Origin: Nymphaea colorata
Taxonomy: Eukaryota > Streptophyta > Magnoliopsida > Nymphaeales > Nymphaeaceae
NCBI RefSeq assembly: GCF_008831285.2
Contig: NC_045146.1
Coordinates: 7,078,972 to 7,142,971, forward strand
Reading direction: 5' to 3'
DNA length: 64,000 nt
The position numbers were made by a program, and so were the translations under genes. The notes under the pieces are model-generated. The model had not been told where the DNA came from, searched no databases, and worked only from the letters and a program-made list of their open reading frames with translations. Shown here one piece after another: positions 1-10,669 of the stretch; the first letter of the stretch is position 1, and the number at the start of each line of letters is the position of its first letter.

Positions 1-178
1 ATCCTCATAATCTTCGGGACATATGATTGTATTCCCTATAGCTAAGACAATCGGCAAGGTTCATGCCAATGGAACTTTTTCCAACGGCCAGGTCACTGTT
101 GGGAAAGGTTTTGGCAATGGTTTTTACAAATTTTTCCAATGGCTTTAGCCGTTACCAGAACTCAAGATTGTTGTAGTG
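1..178. mobile_element. Terminus of a CACTA-like DNA transposon (partial, runs off the left edge)
   Basis: The stretch ends at 171-178 with ttgtagtg, the inverse complement of the CACTA-type start CACTACAA. The preceding 170 bases carry short subterminal motifs in both orientations (ccaatgg, ccaacggcc, ggcaatgg, agccgttac), as is usual for CACTA (EnSpm/CMC) ends. The transposase and the other end lie outside the window, so the call rests on the terminal motif and the subterminal repeats only. Confidence 0.45.
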
Positions 179-504
179 ACTGGACCAAGTAGTGCAACTA
201 GCCTTGGCATCTGGAAGGAAGCACATAGATATTGCTGGTTGGTGGACACTAGGAAGATGGACACTTGAGGTTTGGTTGAGGTCAAGCTATTAAGATAATG
301 ATCAACTCAATCTACTCAAGAGCAAATGTAGTACCCAATTCAAGTTCTTTGAAGTTCATTCTCACGATAGAATTGGGTCAACAACATGCAACTTGTGTGT
401 GATGTTGGTAAATTTCCTTTAAAAAAAATAAAAAAAGTAACTAATATGAGATTGGATTTCCTTATGAAAGGATGCCAGCCCTAAATGATTCTAACCTTTA
501 TACG

Positions 505-544
<40 letters not shown>

Positions 545-1244
545 AATACAACCTTGCTAGAAATTAGATTAAATTCTAGGCTATATGGACTCCTATCAAC
601 AAGCAATGGGTGAGAACATCTCTTTTAAGGAAAGACCCGGCAAGGTCAAGAATAAGGCCAAGAGCAGTCTAACCAGTCCATCCCAAGTCATCCAAGCTTT
701 TGATGTCTCCAAAACAATGTCACTACAACAAATCCACCTTTTTCTATGCAAGATAAATAGCCAAGTATTGTTGAAGAAATAAAAAAGATAAAATAAATAT
801 GAAAATTAGGTCAAGATGGACAAATTAAGAAAGAAAATTAAAGTAGGTACAGGGAGCAATAAGAGAGGGCCAATCCAATAAATTGGACATCTGCTAGGGT
901 AAACAAGTTACAAATGATGAAAAAAATCAGCATTAATTTGTTCTAGCTAAGAAAGTAAAAGTTTGGAAAGTACCTTTCTAAAAAAAAATTCTCTAAACCT
1001 CTACACTGAACTATTTTGGAGAAACTCTTAAACATTTCCTTTGGTGGGGATTTTGAGGAATTTCATCGATCATGACATGGGTTTGGAGCTATAGATTGGA
1101 TTTCTTGCTTTCCTCTGGTCTACAATCCACAATTTTTAATTGGCTTTGGCAGATTTGAATCCAGATCTTTGTTCCAATTGCTGTAAATAATAAAGTACCT
1201 ATAACTTATTCCTTTTGGTTCTGAAGTTGATGAAATTTGGACTA
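179..1244. other. Intergenic AT-rich stretch, no gene seen
   Basis: No ORF here has recognisable similarity to a known family. The only structured element is the TA/CA microsatellite at 505-544. The 65-codon ORF at 585-782 shows no domain and is probably chance. Confidence 0.6.
505..544. repeat. Compound microsatellite (TA)n(CA)n
   Basis: Twelve TA units (505-528) run directly into eight CA units (529-544). Confidence 0.95.
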
Positions 1245-1470
1245 TGTTAAAGTGGTGGATGAAAATAAGAGAGACAAGAGAGAGAGAGAGAGAGAGAAGG
1301 CGACAACGATTCATCTTCTATTATTATAAACAGCCTCTCAAACACAACAAAAGATAACTAATAGGAAAAGGAAACAAGCATTCCACAAATTGTGGATTTT
1401 AGGAACTTCTTGATCTCAATGTCCTCTTTTTTCCTTATCAATATGATACTGTAATCTTCAACTATTAACA
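1245..1470 (-). mobile_element. Putative short 3' LTR of the left Copia relic
   Basis: On the minus strand a purine-rich tract (ttgaagggaag, about 1471-1482) directly precedes TGTTAATAGT, and about 226 bases further on the sequence reads CTTTAACA. These form the short inverted TG...CA ends expected of an LTR and lie just past the RNase H end of the Copia relic. The interior holds a TATA-like tataataata and a (CT)n stretch at about 1270-1297. No second LTR copy is available for comparison, so the distal border is tentative. Confidence 0.45.
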
Positions 1471-1477
1471 CTTCCCT

Positions 1478-4400
1478 TCAAGTTGACACTCTAGGATTGA
1501 CGAGCACTAACTTGCTTCTCAAATGTCGGAAAGGTTCCCATCCCAATATTTTAGTAAACATATCTTCAAATTGTTGCGTTGATGGGACAAACCATGTTTG
1601 GATTTCTTTGCTATGGATCTTCTCTTTGATAAAGTGACAATCTATCTCTATATATTTTGTTCCCTCATGAAACACAATGTTGGTTTCTATGTGCATGACG
1701 GCTTGATTGTTGCAAAACAAATCAATTGGTTCATTAAAATGAAAATGAAAAATCATGTAAAATAGCCTTCAACCAAATGAGCTCACAAGTTGCCAAAGTC
1801 ATGGACAAAATATTCCATTTTAGTGGATGATCTAGGCATCGTAGTTTGCTTTTTGGTTTTTTGGGTGACAGGACTGTTGCCAACCATCCTGCAGTACCAC
1901 TTGTGGACTTCCTTGTTTTGGCATGAAGCCCAATCCGAGTCACAATACCCCTTTAAGTGGATTGGCCCTTGTGTTGATAGTAGAATTCCATGTGCAGCAG
2001 CAGTACGTTCCAAATACCTTAGCAATCTATTCATTGCCTCTCGATGTGGAAGTCGAGGTTTGCTCATGAGATAACTTAATATGTGGACTACATGAACAAT
2101 ATCTAGTCTGGTTATAGTCAAATATATGAATTTTCCAACAATTATTTTGTATGAACTTAGGTCCTTTAGGATGTCTCCAATACCATTATCTAGCTTCAAA
2201 TGTTGTTCCATAGGCATGTCGCATGGTTTGACTCCTATGTCTCCTGCATCATGAAGAATACCAAGTGGGTATTTCTTTTACAACATAAATATGCTACTAT
2301 TGGATCATGCTACTTCTATGTCCAACATGCATCTCAACTTCCCCAAATCCTTCAACTTGAACTTTTGTCCATGAGCTTCTTAAGATTGTCAATCACTATT
2401 AAATCATTTCCTGTAATGAAAATGTCTTCTACGTACACAATGACAAAAAGTTCAGCCCTTTGTAGTGAACTTGGAAAATAAAGAATAATCTCCTTTGGAC
2501 TAAGAAAACCTCACGTTCTTAAGGCATGTCATCAATTTAAATAATCAATTGCATAATGAATGTTTGTCCATATATAAAGTTGTTCAGTTGACACACCAAT
2601 CCATCCTCCCCTTGTTGAATGAACCTGGGAGGAAGTTAAATATACTTTTCTTCTAAATCACCATGCAAGAAGGCATTGTTGATGTATACTTAACAGAGAT
2701 GCCATTTTTGAATTGCAGCAACTGTAAGGAGACACTGAATAGTGGAGATTTTGGCAATTGAGGTGAAGGCCTCTATATAGTCGACATTTTCAGTTTGGGT
2801 GTAACCTGTGGCAACAAGGCAAGCTTTGCATCTCTCAATCCATTTGATTGATACTGGATTTTGTTTGCCCATTGACACCCAATGGGAACCTTTCTGAGGA
2901 GGAAGTTTGGTTATGATCCAAGTATGGTTAGCTTCTAATACATTGATTTCAGCCTTCATGGCATCACGCCACTTTGGATCCTACATGGCTTGGGCAAAGG
3001 TGGAGGACTCATTGTGCTCAAATAGGGTGGTCATGACATATTTTGTAAGATGAATTAAAATTGGTATCATCAAGATATGATGTAAACAAGTACCTTGAGG
3101 CTTGTTAGAGCCATCACACATCAAACATTGATGGAATCTAGGTATTACTGAAAAACATTTACAGTCATTGAGATGGGCCGACACTTGCATAAGTCAATTA
3201 GATATACTGAGTTCAACGCATGGGCCACCAGAATGACACAATGGGGAAGGACCAGGTGGAACTGGGTTGGGTGAAGGTGGTGCAGGAGATAGTGAGATAT
3301 CATAGTGTTGGGGGGTTCTTGATGATTGTGTACTAAGATGGGTGGCATGGCCATTGCTAGGTGGGATTTTGTTGAACAGAAAATCATGTTCACTTTTGTT
3401 CTCATTATTAAAAGACAAGGGAATGACAAACTATGTGAGTGGCATAAAAGTGAGGCCTGAACTATACTAAGAAGATCCCATTGTTTGTGTTCAATTACAT
3501 CTTTTTGTTATGGCATAGATATGCAACTATGTTGCCTATCGATCCTTTTTTTAACGAACACTTACATGCTGTGAGTGGAAAATTCAGCTCCATTATCACT
3601 TCTAAGACTTTGATTCAAGCTGAAAATTGATTTTCTATAAGTGCGACAAAATTTTGATCATGCCAAAAACCTCTGATTTATGTCTCATGAGATACACCCA
3701 AGCTGACTGGAAAAAATCATCTACTATGGTCAAAAAATAGTGTGCACCAAGTAATGAAGGTCTATGATATGCTCCACATACATCGCAATCAATCAGATTG
3801 AAAGACACATGAGTGGAAATGTTACAATTGGGAAAAGGAAGTGTAGCATTAATGCCAATATGGCAAACATCACAGTCATGAAAAGAATCACATGAATCAT
3901 TAGGTTCAAGCAACACAAAGAAAACAACTTAGAATTTGAAGCATGTCCAAGCTGTGAATAACATGGAACTGACTTGGTAGAATAAGTATTTGCTACTAGT
4001 ATTTGGTGGTCAAGGACATACAAGTCATTCTTCAGTCTACCCATTCCAATCATAGTCATCGAGGTAGGCATTTCACAAGTATCTTTATTAAACATTACAT
4101 CACAATTTGATATACTTCAAAGCTTGGAAACATAAATAAGATTGAAAGCAAAGTTGGGAATATAAATGTAAGAGTAGGAGATATATGGATGTTCCCAATA
4201 TGGGTGACTTAGACGTTTGTTCCATTCAGCAGGCTGATGTGTAGATGGTAGCTAGTGGCTGGTGTAGCTTGGAAATAGTATTGGTGGTATGTTGTGTTGA
4301 ACCAGTAGCTTTGATCCATGATTGAGTAATAAGACATAAAGTGTGTGAGAGATTACCTAATAGGTTCACTTGAGCTCATAGGTACCTTGTTTGGTGTCCT

Positions 4401-4989
4401 TCATAAATTAGAGAAACTGCTTGAACAGATTGGCATTGGACTCGAAGGAGGTTGAGGATCCAGCAGCATTAGCTTTTGGCTTAATCGACACATTGGAGCC
4501 ACTTGACCTGTTTGAAAAACAGATGAGGAAGTAGCACTTGGCTTTCATGTGACCAATCTTATCACAATGTTCACATTTCGTCCATGACTTCCCTTTCTCC
4601 TTAGCCTGAAAAGATTTATTTCCTTCATTTGTTTGTGTGACAAGAGCTGAATTTTTTTGTCCATTTAAACGAGATTGTCGTTTTGTTGTCTCTCCTCTTG
4701 AACAAGAAGAGAATAAGTCTTCACAACATTTGGAAGAGGCTCCATCAATAAAATCTGTCTTTTAATGGCTGCATAACTTTCATTAATATCCATTAGAAAC
4801 TGAATGAGTTGTTCTTGTTATTGGAGGTGTATGACTGCCTTAGTTGATCAACATGAGCAACCAGGAATAGTGACATATAAAGTTAACTTGTCCCACATCT
4901 CTGTCAACTTATTATAATACATTGCAAGAGAATATTGGTGTTGTTTACAATTGATAATATGATACTGAATTTGGTATATTCGGGGTCCC
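1478..4989 (-). pseudogene. Decayed Ty1/Copia gag-pol, minus strand
   Basis: Read on the minus strand, the order of domains is that of Copia. Part of gag lies near 4850-4989. A CX2CX4HX4C zinc knuckle (CEHCDKIGHMKAKC) is at about 4532-4575. Pieces of GAG-pre-integrase and integrase follow at about 3635-4095, the latter with FLTIVDDF. The reverse transcriptase start is at about 2690-2959 and the palm motif at about 2424-2435. RNase H lies at about 1478-2217, with the typical CNNQAVMHI. The frame is broken many times by stops and frameshifts. The palm motif reads YVED instead of the usual YVDD, so a catalytic aspartate is replaced. It is an old, inactive copy. The gag end abuts the TIR element that starts at 4993. 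Confidence 0.85.
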
Positions 4990-6589
4990 TTAGAGGTCGT
5001 TTGATTGCATTGGAACACCGCGGAACAGAACAGACATGTTCTGTTTACAAGAAATTGTTTCAAACGTCGGACAGAGAACAGACGAGACAGGCAGGACAAA
5101 GAACAGTAGGTATAAAAGGGTGAGGCGTTCCAATGCGTTTCGTGGTTTACCACGGAACAGGTGATGGAACAGGCATCGCAGTCTCTCCCCCGACCCCGAG
5201 CCCTTTTCTCTTTCTCTCCTTCTTCGTCTCCACCCCCAACCTGCCCTTGCCCTTTCTCTCCTTCTCCTCCGTCGTCCTGCCCAACCCTCGCCCTTTTTCT
5301 CCTTCTCCTGCGTCCTTTTGCCCACAGGTCACGCTTGCTCCTCCTCCCCACGCTTGCTGCCCTCGCCTCCCTCACCCAACTCACCCTTTTCCTCAACCCT
5401 AGAGTGGCGCACGCTCGCCTGAGAGTTTTTCCCCAAAATCAGGTTTGATTTCTTCACTTCTCACTCTCTTTCTCTCCCACGACTAGCATCGCCTCCCTGG
5501 CACTGATTTCCTTCTTTTTACTATTGCTTGGTTGTGCAGTCCATTGCAGCAACCTTACTACCGGGCATCAACAAACTATACTCAGTATGTTGTTCCTTTC
5601 CCCTTAAACTCATGAATCATGTCCTGTGTCTGTTGTTTTCCTTTCGTTACCATTTTTTTTTCAATATTTCTCAATATTGAATAAATGGATCGCATATTGT
5701 GAAAGCATGAGTCCCTGTTTAACGACCATGGCCCATTGCACTACATCAACTCCCTTGATTTAAACTTCATATAACCAAATATCAGTATTCAACAGGCACA
5801 CTAAGATGAGATTCAAACTTTCTAAAAGAAATGAATTGTCAAGATGACATCATTGTCCTACTAAATCAATTAGATCCACAACATGTTGCTGGAAAAAAAT
5901 ATGATAATAAATCTCATATGTTCAGCTCAACACTGGAATCAAGTGAAAAGGCTTTGGATAATAACAATATGGGGCATATGTGCATGCACATTGAAAGGCC
6001 AATTCAAAAGGAATTGTTTTGGAATCAAACAACACATAAGTTTACATAGATCCAACACCTTCGGAGAACCACTGGTACAAAGCTTTGCACCAACCCCAAC
6101 AGTCGTTGGAATGGTTTTAGTTCTACGGAATTTCAGAAACAAAAGTATCAGTGTGAGATACCTGCTAAAGCCAGCAGATGGGAATATTGATCTGACACAA
6201 ACGATTTCACTTTAAGGGTTGTTTGCTTCTTGCTTTTATCAACTGTGGAAGAATATTTTACCCCAATGACGGTCACCAAGCCTGTCGCAGAAAAATTCAA
6301 ATCACAGATTCAGTCCACATGATATAATTCCTTTCTCACGAATAAGCAACTTAGGTTTCTTAGAGCCCCCTCCCCTTTTTTTGTAATTATCATATGAAAG
6401 CCAGCATAAAATAATTTTCTGAAAATATCAGGAACATGAAAAGCCTGTTGCAAGCAATTCTGTTTTTTTTTTTTTTATTCAGAAAATGCATGGAGAACCG
6501 CTTTTAGTAATTCCATAGAAATAAATTCAATGGGACAGCACCAGCCTGCATAAATTCTTGTGAATTCTTGTTTTTTTTTTCCTGGTTAT

Positions 6590-6790
6590 AGAAATGTTTC
6601 AGTCCTAAGCACACTTTGTACTGTTGCTTGCCCAATCTGCAATATGAAGAAGGTGGTCTTAGATGAGGTTGAAGAGATCTCCATTGACATGGTTCAGGCG
6701 CTGTTCCTCAACACCAAGTTCTTGACCCTCAAGAAGCTTGAGGTTAAGCGTGGCACCATGTATTTCAAAGGGCATATCATTTTTGTGTTT
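6590..6790 (+). pseudogene. Unidentified coding-like stretch inside the TIR element
   Basis: An open frame at 6560-6844 contains a stretch that looks protein-like (around VVLDEVEEISIDMVQALFL), with an acceptor-like ttatag just before it at about 6586-6591. I do not recognise the protein. It lies upstream of, and in the same orientation as, the POLA2-like exon, but I have no evidence that it belongs to the same gene. It could be another captured piece or a chance open frame. Confidence 0.3.
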
Positions 6791-6939
6791 GGCTACCGAA
6801 TTTATGTTATGGAATCTTCATTCCTTTTTCTTGTGATCAAATGACAATAACTGTCAATGTCTTCATGTAGTGGAGAATACCTATGTCTGATTGGGATTGC
6901 ATATGTGGTCTCATGAATGGAAATTTTCTGTTGTTTTAG

Positions 6940-7356
6940 GTTGCTAAATGATGAACACAAAGATAGCATTGAAGAGGTTGATGGTGCCAGGTTAAGTGGC
7001 ATATATCCTGATGAGTCGTATGCATTTTCATCTCCTTCAAGAGTGGCCACTCCAAGAACCAATGGAAAACTTTCTTCTGGAAAACCTTCTGCAACCAAAG
7101 TGCATCATATGACTCCTTTTGGGCAAAGGATTAATACGTTTGTTTTGCAGTTTGAATTCAATCCTCCAAAAGCCGAGAATGGTAGAAAAGAAGGGGAAAT
7201 TGATGATTTAGAAGATGATGTCATTAGAAGAGTTAAGCCTATAAAAAGGTGTTCATTGCATGTCCGAGAATTGAGACCAAAGCCAGGTTGCAGATTCAAG
7301 TATGATAAGATTAAGGACCGGGTTGCAAATTCATGTATGATAAGATTAAGGACCGG
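6940..7356 (+). pseudogene. Captured exon of DNA polymerase alpha subunit B (POLA2-like)
   Basis: The translation begins LLNDEHKDSIEE and contains TPFGQRINTFVLQFEFNP, then EDDVIRRVKPIKRCSL and a PGCRFKYDKIKDR segment. These match my recollection of the region N-terminal to the OB fold of plant DNA polymerase alpha B subunits, the accessory subunit of the primase-polymerase complex in the nucleus. Intron borders are preserved. An acceptor, ttgttttag, sits at 6931-6939, and the donor follows the last exon base (gt at 7357). The final 35 bases are tandemly duplicated (7286-7320 and 7321-7355, two mismatches), which shifts the frame. No other POLA2 exons are present, so it cannot make the subunit. 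The family call is from memory and needs a search. Confidence 0.6.
7286..7355. repeat. 35-bp tandem duplication at the exon end
   Basis: Units 7286-7320 and 7321-7355 both start ggttgca and end aaggaccg, with two substitutions between them. A 35-bp length is not a multiple of three, so the POLA2-like frame is lost in the second unit. Confidence 0.95.
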
Positions 7357-8031
7357 GTAAAAGACATGTTTGCACTTGTCTTTTTTCTTCCGTAGGTTTA
7401 CCAGTAGTAGTTTTCCGTGCTAAGAGAGGATGTCTTGTTTTCTTTTTTAGAATGTACAGATTTGCGCAATTTCTTTGCCTCGTATTGTATTTCTTTTCTT
7501 TGTAAAAAAAAGGTTTATTTTGGAAAGAGAAGTGTTGTAGTTCATGATTTCTGTGTCAAGTTGGGCCTTGAGGAACAAGCAAGTAGAGTAGGGGTGATGT
7601 GGTTCCCCCATTGGGCAGGGAAAATTGATAGAAACAATGATAATTTTTGTTACTGATGAAAAAAAATAGTTCATTCTTATCTATTACTCTACTTCGAAAC
7701 TGATAAAGAAAGCACAAGCTATTGATGTCTTATTGTTGAAACTATGGAGGGCATATTACAATTCAAATATAACATAAACAAACACCAGACAGAACAACCA
7801 TAAGACACAAACATTGGACAGAATGGACAGATCAGACAGAACAGAAACAAACGCCAGACAGAACAGACATATATGAAACAAACGCCGGACAAGAGGAACG
7901 TAGTGTTCTGTTCCTAAAATCATCAAACGATGGACAAAGAACATCATTGTCCATAAGGACAGGACAGTACTGTGATAGACAGGACGTCCTGTCTGTCCTG
8001 TCCCAATGGACAGCAATCAAACGACCTCTAA

Positions 8032-8395
8032 AGTCCTCAAGTAAATTTAGATCGAGTGCCTATAAGTTTGAAGCAAGATGAGACATTTCAATGATGTTCT
8101 TCCTTATGTTCTCTTTGCCTGTATACTTTAATGAAACAAGTTTACTCAAATGAGTAATTGTTTCAGCCTTTTTGTTCTTTACAAAACACTTTTCAACTTT
8201 ATTGAAGAACAATTTGTCACTAGCCTCTTTACAAATAGTGGCCCCAAAGTTTTTTGAGATACATTTCTTCATAATCATATGACTTAGGTAATTGGAACCC
8301 TCCCACCAGTGAAAATTCTGCTTGTCTTTGCAGAAACTTTCAGTCGTCAAAGTTGGGAGCGTTCCTCCCAAAGCACAAAGTCTAGATACATGCAC
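8032..8395 (-). pseudogene. Copia gag fragment of a second lineage
   Basis: On the minus strand the translation carries KAETITHLSKLVSLKYTGK followed by IRKNIIEMSHLASNL, the helical UBN2-type gag of plant Copia elements. It is a different gag subfamily from the fragment at 4850-4989 on the other side of the TIR element, whose sequence is of the IYQIQ...YYNKLTEMWDKL type. The frame is interrupted and no pol follows it directly. It begins within a few bases of the TIR element's right end. Confidence 0.7.
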
Positions 8396-9342
8396 TCAAA
8401 ACAATCATAACATTTTCTTTTTAAATTTTAAAGTTTGAATTATGAAGTTTAGGAACATAACTCAAATTTGTAGATATTATTGAAGCAAAAAAACTCGTCG
8501 TACAAAGAACAATATACCAAAACATGCTCACAATCAATGCACATGCACAAATGAAATAATACATGAATGAATTTTAAAAAATGGCCGAAATTTTATCACA
8601 AGATATCGGTGCACCGTTGATATGCAATCTTGAACTGAAATATTAACTACAAATAGTACACTTGGTCAAAGATAAATGCTAACAATTAATATTGTCAAAC
8701 AATGAACCCTTCTTTAGACTAAATCATCATTCACATGGAAACCTGATAATTATCACATATTCAGTCTTGCATGTTTAAACTTTACCAAGCAGCAACCTTT
8801 CTTTATGCTGATTACATAGACTAAACATACCAACATCTAATGCTCTAAACAAGTAGATCTACAAGAAAGGTTACTCTGAGGACATCAAGCATAGTTCTAC
8901 TCATTCTTGAACAATAGACATGAAAGATTAAAATCATGTTTCAAATATTCACTTAAGTACGTGCATAACCATAAATAATAGTAAAACACGATAAAAGGAT
9001 GCATAAATTGAGTTGTATTGGTTTCAAACCCTAATGAACTAATAAAGAGGGCATGTATATATGTTAAATTACATGAACCGATTCCAAAATTTTACTTGAA
9101 TTCAAGAACTGCTAAACCAGGCTTAAATAGCCTATATCAGTCCATAACCAAGTCCAACTCACATGTATTTCCTGAGATTGAAAAGAACAAGTTCGAAAAC
9201 TGCATGAACTGATTAAAAAAAACAGCCATGAATCAGTTTGGAACTGGAAGAACCGGTTTGAACAAACCCGAACCGGTCTAAATCATGTCGCGTCGGTTCG
9301 AAAACAACCGTATCGATTTGTAAATGAATTGAACTGATTCCT
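8396..9342. other. AT-rich spacer without a gene
   Basis: No conserved ORF, repeat array or RNA structure was recognised. The segment 9213-9340 has several copies of an aaccggttt-like motif (gaaccggtttgaac, cgaaccggtcta), of unknown meaning. Confidence 0.5.
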
Positions 9343-9345
9343 TTA

Positions 9346-10332
9346 GGGGCCGTTTGATGGCTGGAAATATGGAAATGGAAAAAAATTCTAGAAATAAATT
9401 TCTGGAATTGATGGATGGGAAAGAAAATTCTATATTGCCAAAACCACATTGTGTTTGTTATATAGAAATTTTTTTTCTGGAAAAAAATTTCTACGTTTGG
9501 TTGAAATGGTGAGGAAGAAGGAGGGAGGAGGAAGAAGAAGGGAAGGGAAGGGAGGAGGAGGAAGGAGGGAGCGAGGGAGGAAGAAGGAGGGAGGGGGAAG
9601 AAGGGAGCGAGGGAGGAAGAAGGGAAGGGAAGGGAGGAGGAGGAAGAAGGGAAGGGAAGGGAAGGGAGGGAGGAGGAGGAAGAAGGGAAGGGAAGGGAAG
9701 GGAGGGAGGAGGAGGAAGAAGGGAAGGAAAGGGAAGGGAAGGGGGGAGAAGGAGGAAAAAGGAGGAGAGAAGGGAAGGGAAGGGAAGGGAGGGGGAAGGG
9801 AAGGAGGAGGAAGAAGGGAAGGAGGGAGGAGGAAGAAGGGAAGGGAAGGGAAGGGAAGGGAAGGGAGGAGGAAGGGAAGGAGGGAGGATGAAGGAGGAAG
9901 AAACCCACGGTAAGCCCTTCTTCTTCCTCCTCCTTCCTTCTTTTCTTCCTCCTCCCTCCCTTCTTCGTCCGCCCTCCTCCTTCCCTTCCTCCTTTTTCCT
10001 CCGCCTCCCTTCCCTTTCTCCTCCCTCTTCCTCCTTCTCCCTTCCCTTCCTTCCTTCTTCCTCCGCCCTTTTTCCTCCTCCCTCCTTCCCTTCCCTTCCT
10101 CCTCCCTTCTTCCTCCTCCCTCCTTCCCTTCCCTTCCCTTCCTCCCTTCTTCCTCCTCCATCCTTCCCTTCTTCCTCCCTCCTTCCTTGCTTCCTCCCTC
10201 CTTCCCTTCTTCCTCCCTCCTTCCAAAAATATTTTTCCGTTTCCACCTTTTAACGAGCAAAAAAAATTTCCACGTTAAAATTTGAATTTTATTTCCTCTG
10301 CTACCGTTCTTTTCCATGCCATCAAACGGTCC
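9346..10332. mobile_element. 987-bp Harbinger-like non-autonomous element with a giant palindromic core
   Basis: The left end GGGGCCGTTTGATGGC (9346-9361) is matched at the right by the inverse of GGACCGTTTGATGGC (about 10318-10332). Both sides are flanked by TTA (9343-9345 and 10333-10335), the target duplication typical of PIF/Harbinger. There is no transposase. AT-rich subterminal sequence with several copies of aaatttctgg-like words surrounds a purine-only strand of about 390 bases. That is followed by an approximately complementary pyrimidine strand of about 310 bases. Long open frames across it on both strands, rich in Gly/Arg/Glu or Pro/Ser, are by-products of the simple sequence. Confidence 0.7.
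9511..10224. repeat. Polypurine-polypyrimidine inverted repeat (foldback core)
   Basis: From 9511 to about 9903 the plus strand is almost pure purine (gaagggaaggga-type units). From 9915 to 10224 it is almost pure pyrimidine (cttcccttcct-type units with rare G). The two arms are separated only by about 11 bases around cccacggtaag. The plus strand could fold into a hairpin several hundred bases long, and each arm alone could form triplex DNA. Repeat units of 5-9 bases vary, so the pairing is imperfect. Confidence 0.9.
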
Positions 10333-10664
10333 TTAATTTATTTTTAATAATCCTTATGGAATCGGATCGGGTTCGAAAGGACCCGACTAGGCTACCACTG
10401 CAACCCTCGATGGAGGGCTGCGGGTGGGGAACCACCCCTTCGTTTCATGCCATAGCTGAATGGACACCCTTAAGAAAGGGGCTGCCAGTGCCCTTTCCGC
10501 TGCCATGACAGGCCGACGGGGCACTCGCGAGACATCGTCGGGCATCCCGCAGCCTGCCCAACGCCCAATAGCACAACCCAAAGGGGTGACATCTCTTTTT
10601 GCCCCTTCCGCATGGTAGAGAAGCGACAGCACCGTCGTGAGTAGTGTCATCTGGCGCTGGATGC
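10333..10664. other. GC-rich spacer, no gene recognised
   Basis: This segment, with 18451-18679 and 23938-24180, becomes contiguous if the two LTR elements and one copy of each target duplication are removed. It is GC-rich, with short inverted words such as ccctcgatggaggg. ORFs on the minus strand show no domain. It may be part of an older transposon, but I found no ends. Confidence 0.4.
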
Positions 10665-10669
10665 CATTC
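10665..10669. repeat. Target site duplication, left copy (CATTC)
   Basis: CATTC directly precedes TGTTACG at the left LTR and recurs directly after the right LTR at 18446-18450. Confidence 0.9.

Larger units (their letters stand above)
4993..8028. mobile_element. 3-kb TIR DNA transposon carrying captured gene fragments (Pack-type)
   Basis: The left end reads GAGGTCGTTTGATTGC (4993-5008) and the right end is its exact inverse complement (about 8013-8028). The flanks are TTA on the left and TAA on the right. That resembles the 3-bp target site of PIF/Harbinger with one change, but if the TIR is taken as TAGAG... a hAT assignment (end consensus YARNG) is also possible. Subterminal regions are full of short repeats built on gacagaacag in both orientations, plus a perfect 16-bp palindrome at 7978-7993 and a hairpin near 5023-5044. 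There is no transposase inside. The interior holds a GC-rich pyrimidine stretch like a 5' UTR (5160-5420), an unidentified coding-like stretch (6590-6790) and a probable POLA2 exon (6940-7356). This is the structure expected of a non-autonomous element that has picked up host sequence. Confidence 0.75.

Noticed and set aside
5133-5448. Pro/Ser-rich and Arg/Glu-rich ORFs on both strands
   Set aside because: They come from a pyrimidine-rich leader-like stretch inside the TIR element, and the translations are low complexity only.
9213-10317. Long overlapping ORFs on both strands (up to 337 codons), rich in Gly/Arg/Glu or Pro/Ser
   Set aside because: They arise from the polypurine-polypyrimidine repeat. 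All frames are open because stop codons are rare in such sequence. No domain is present.
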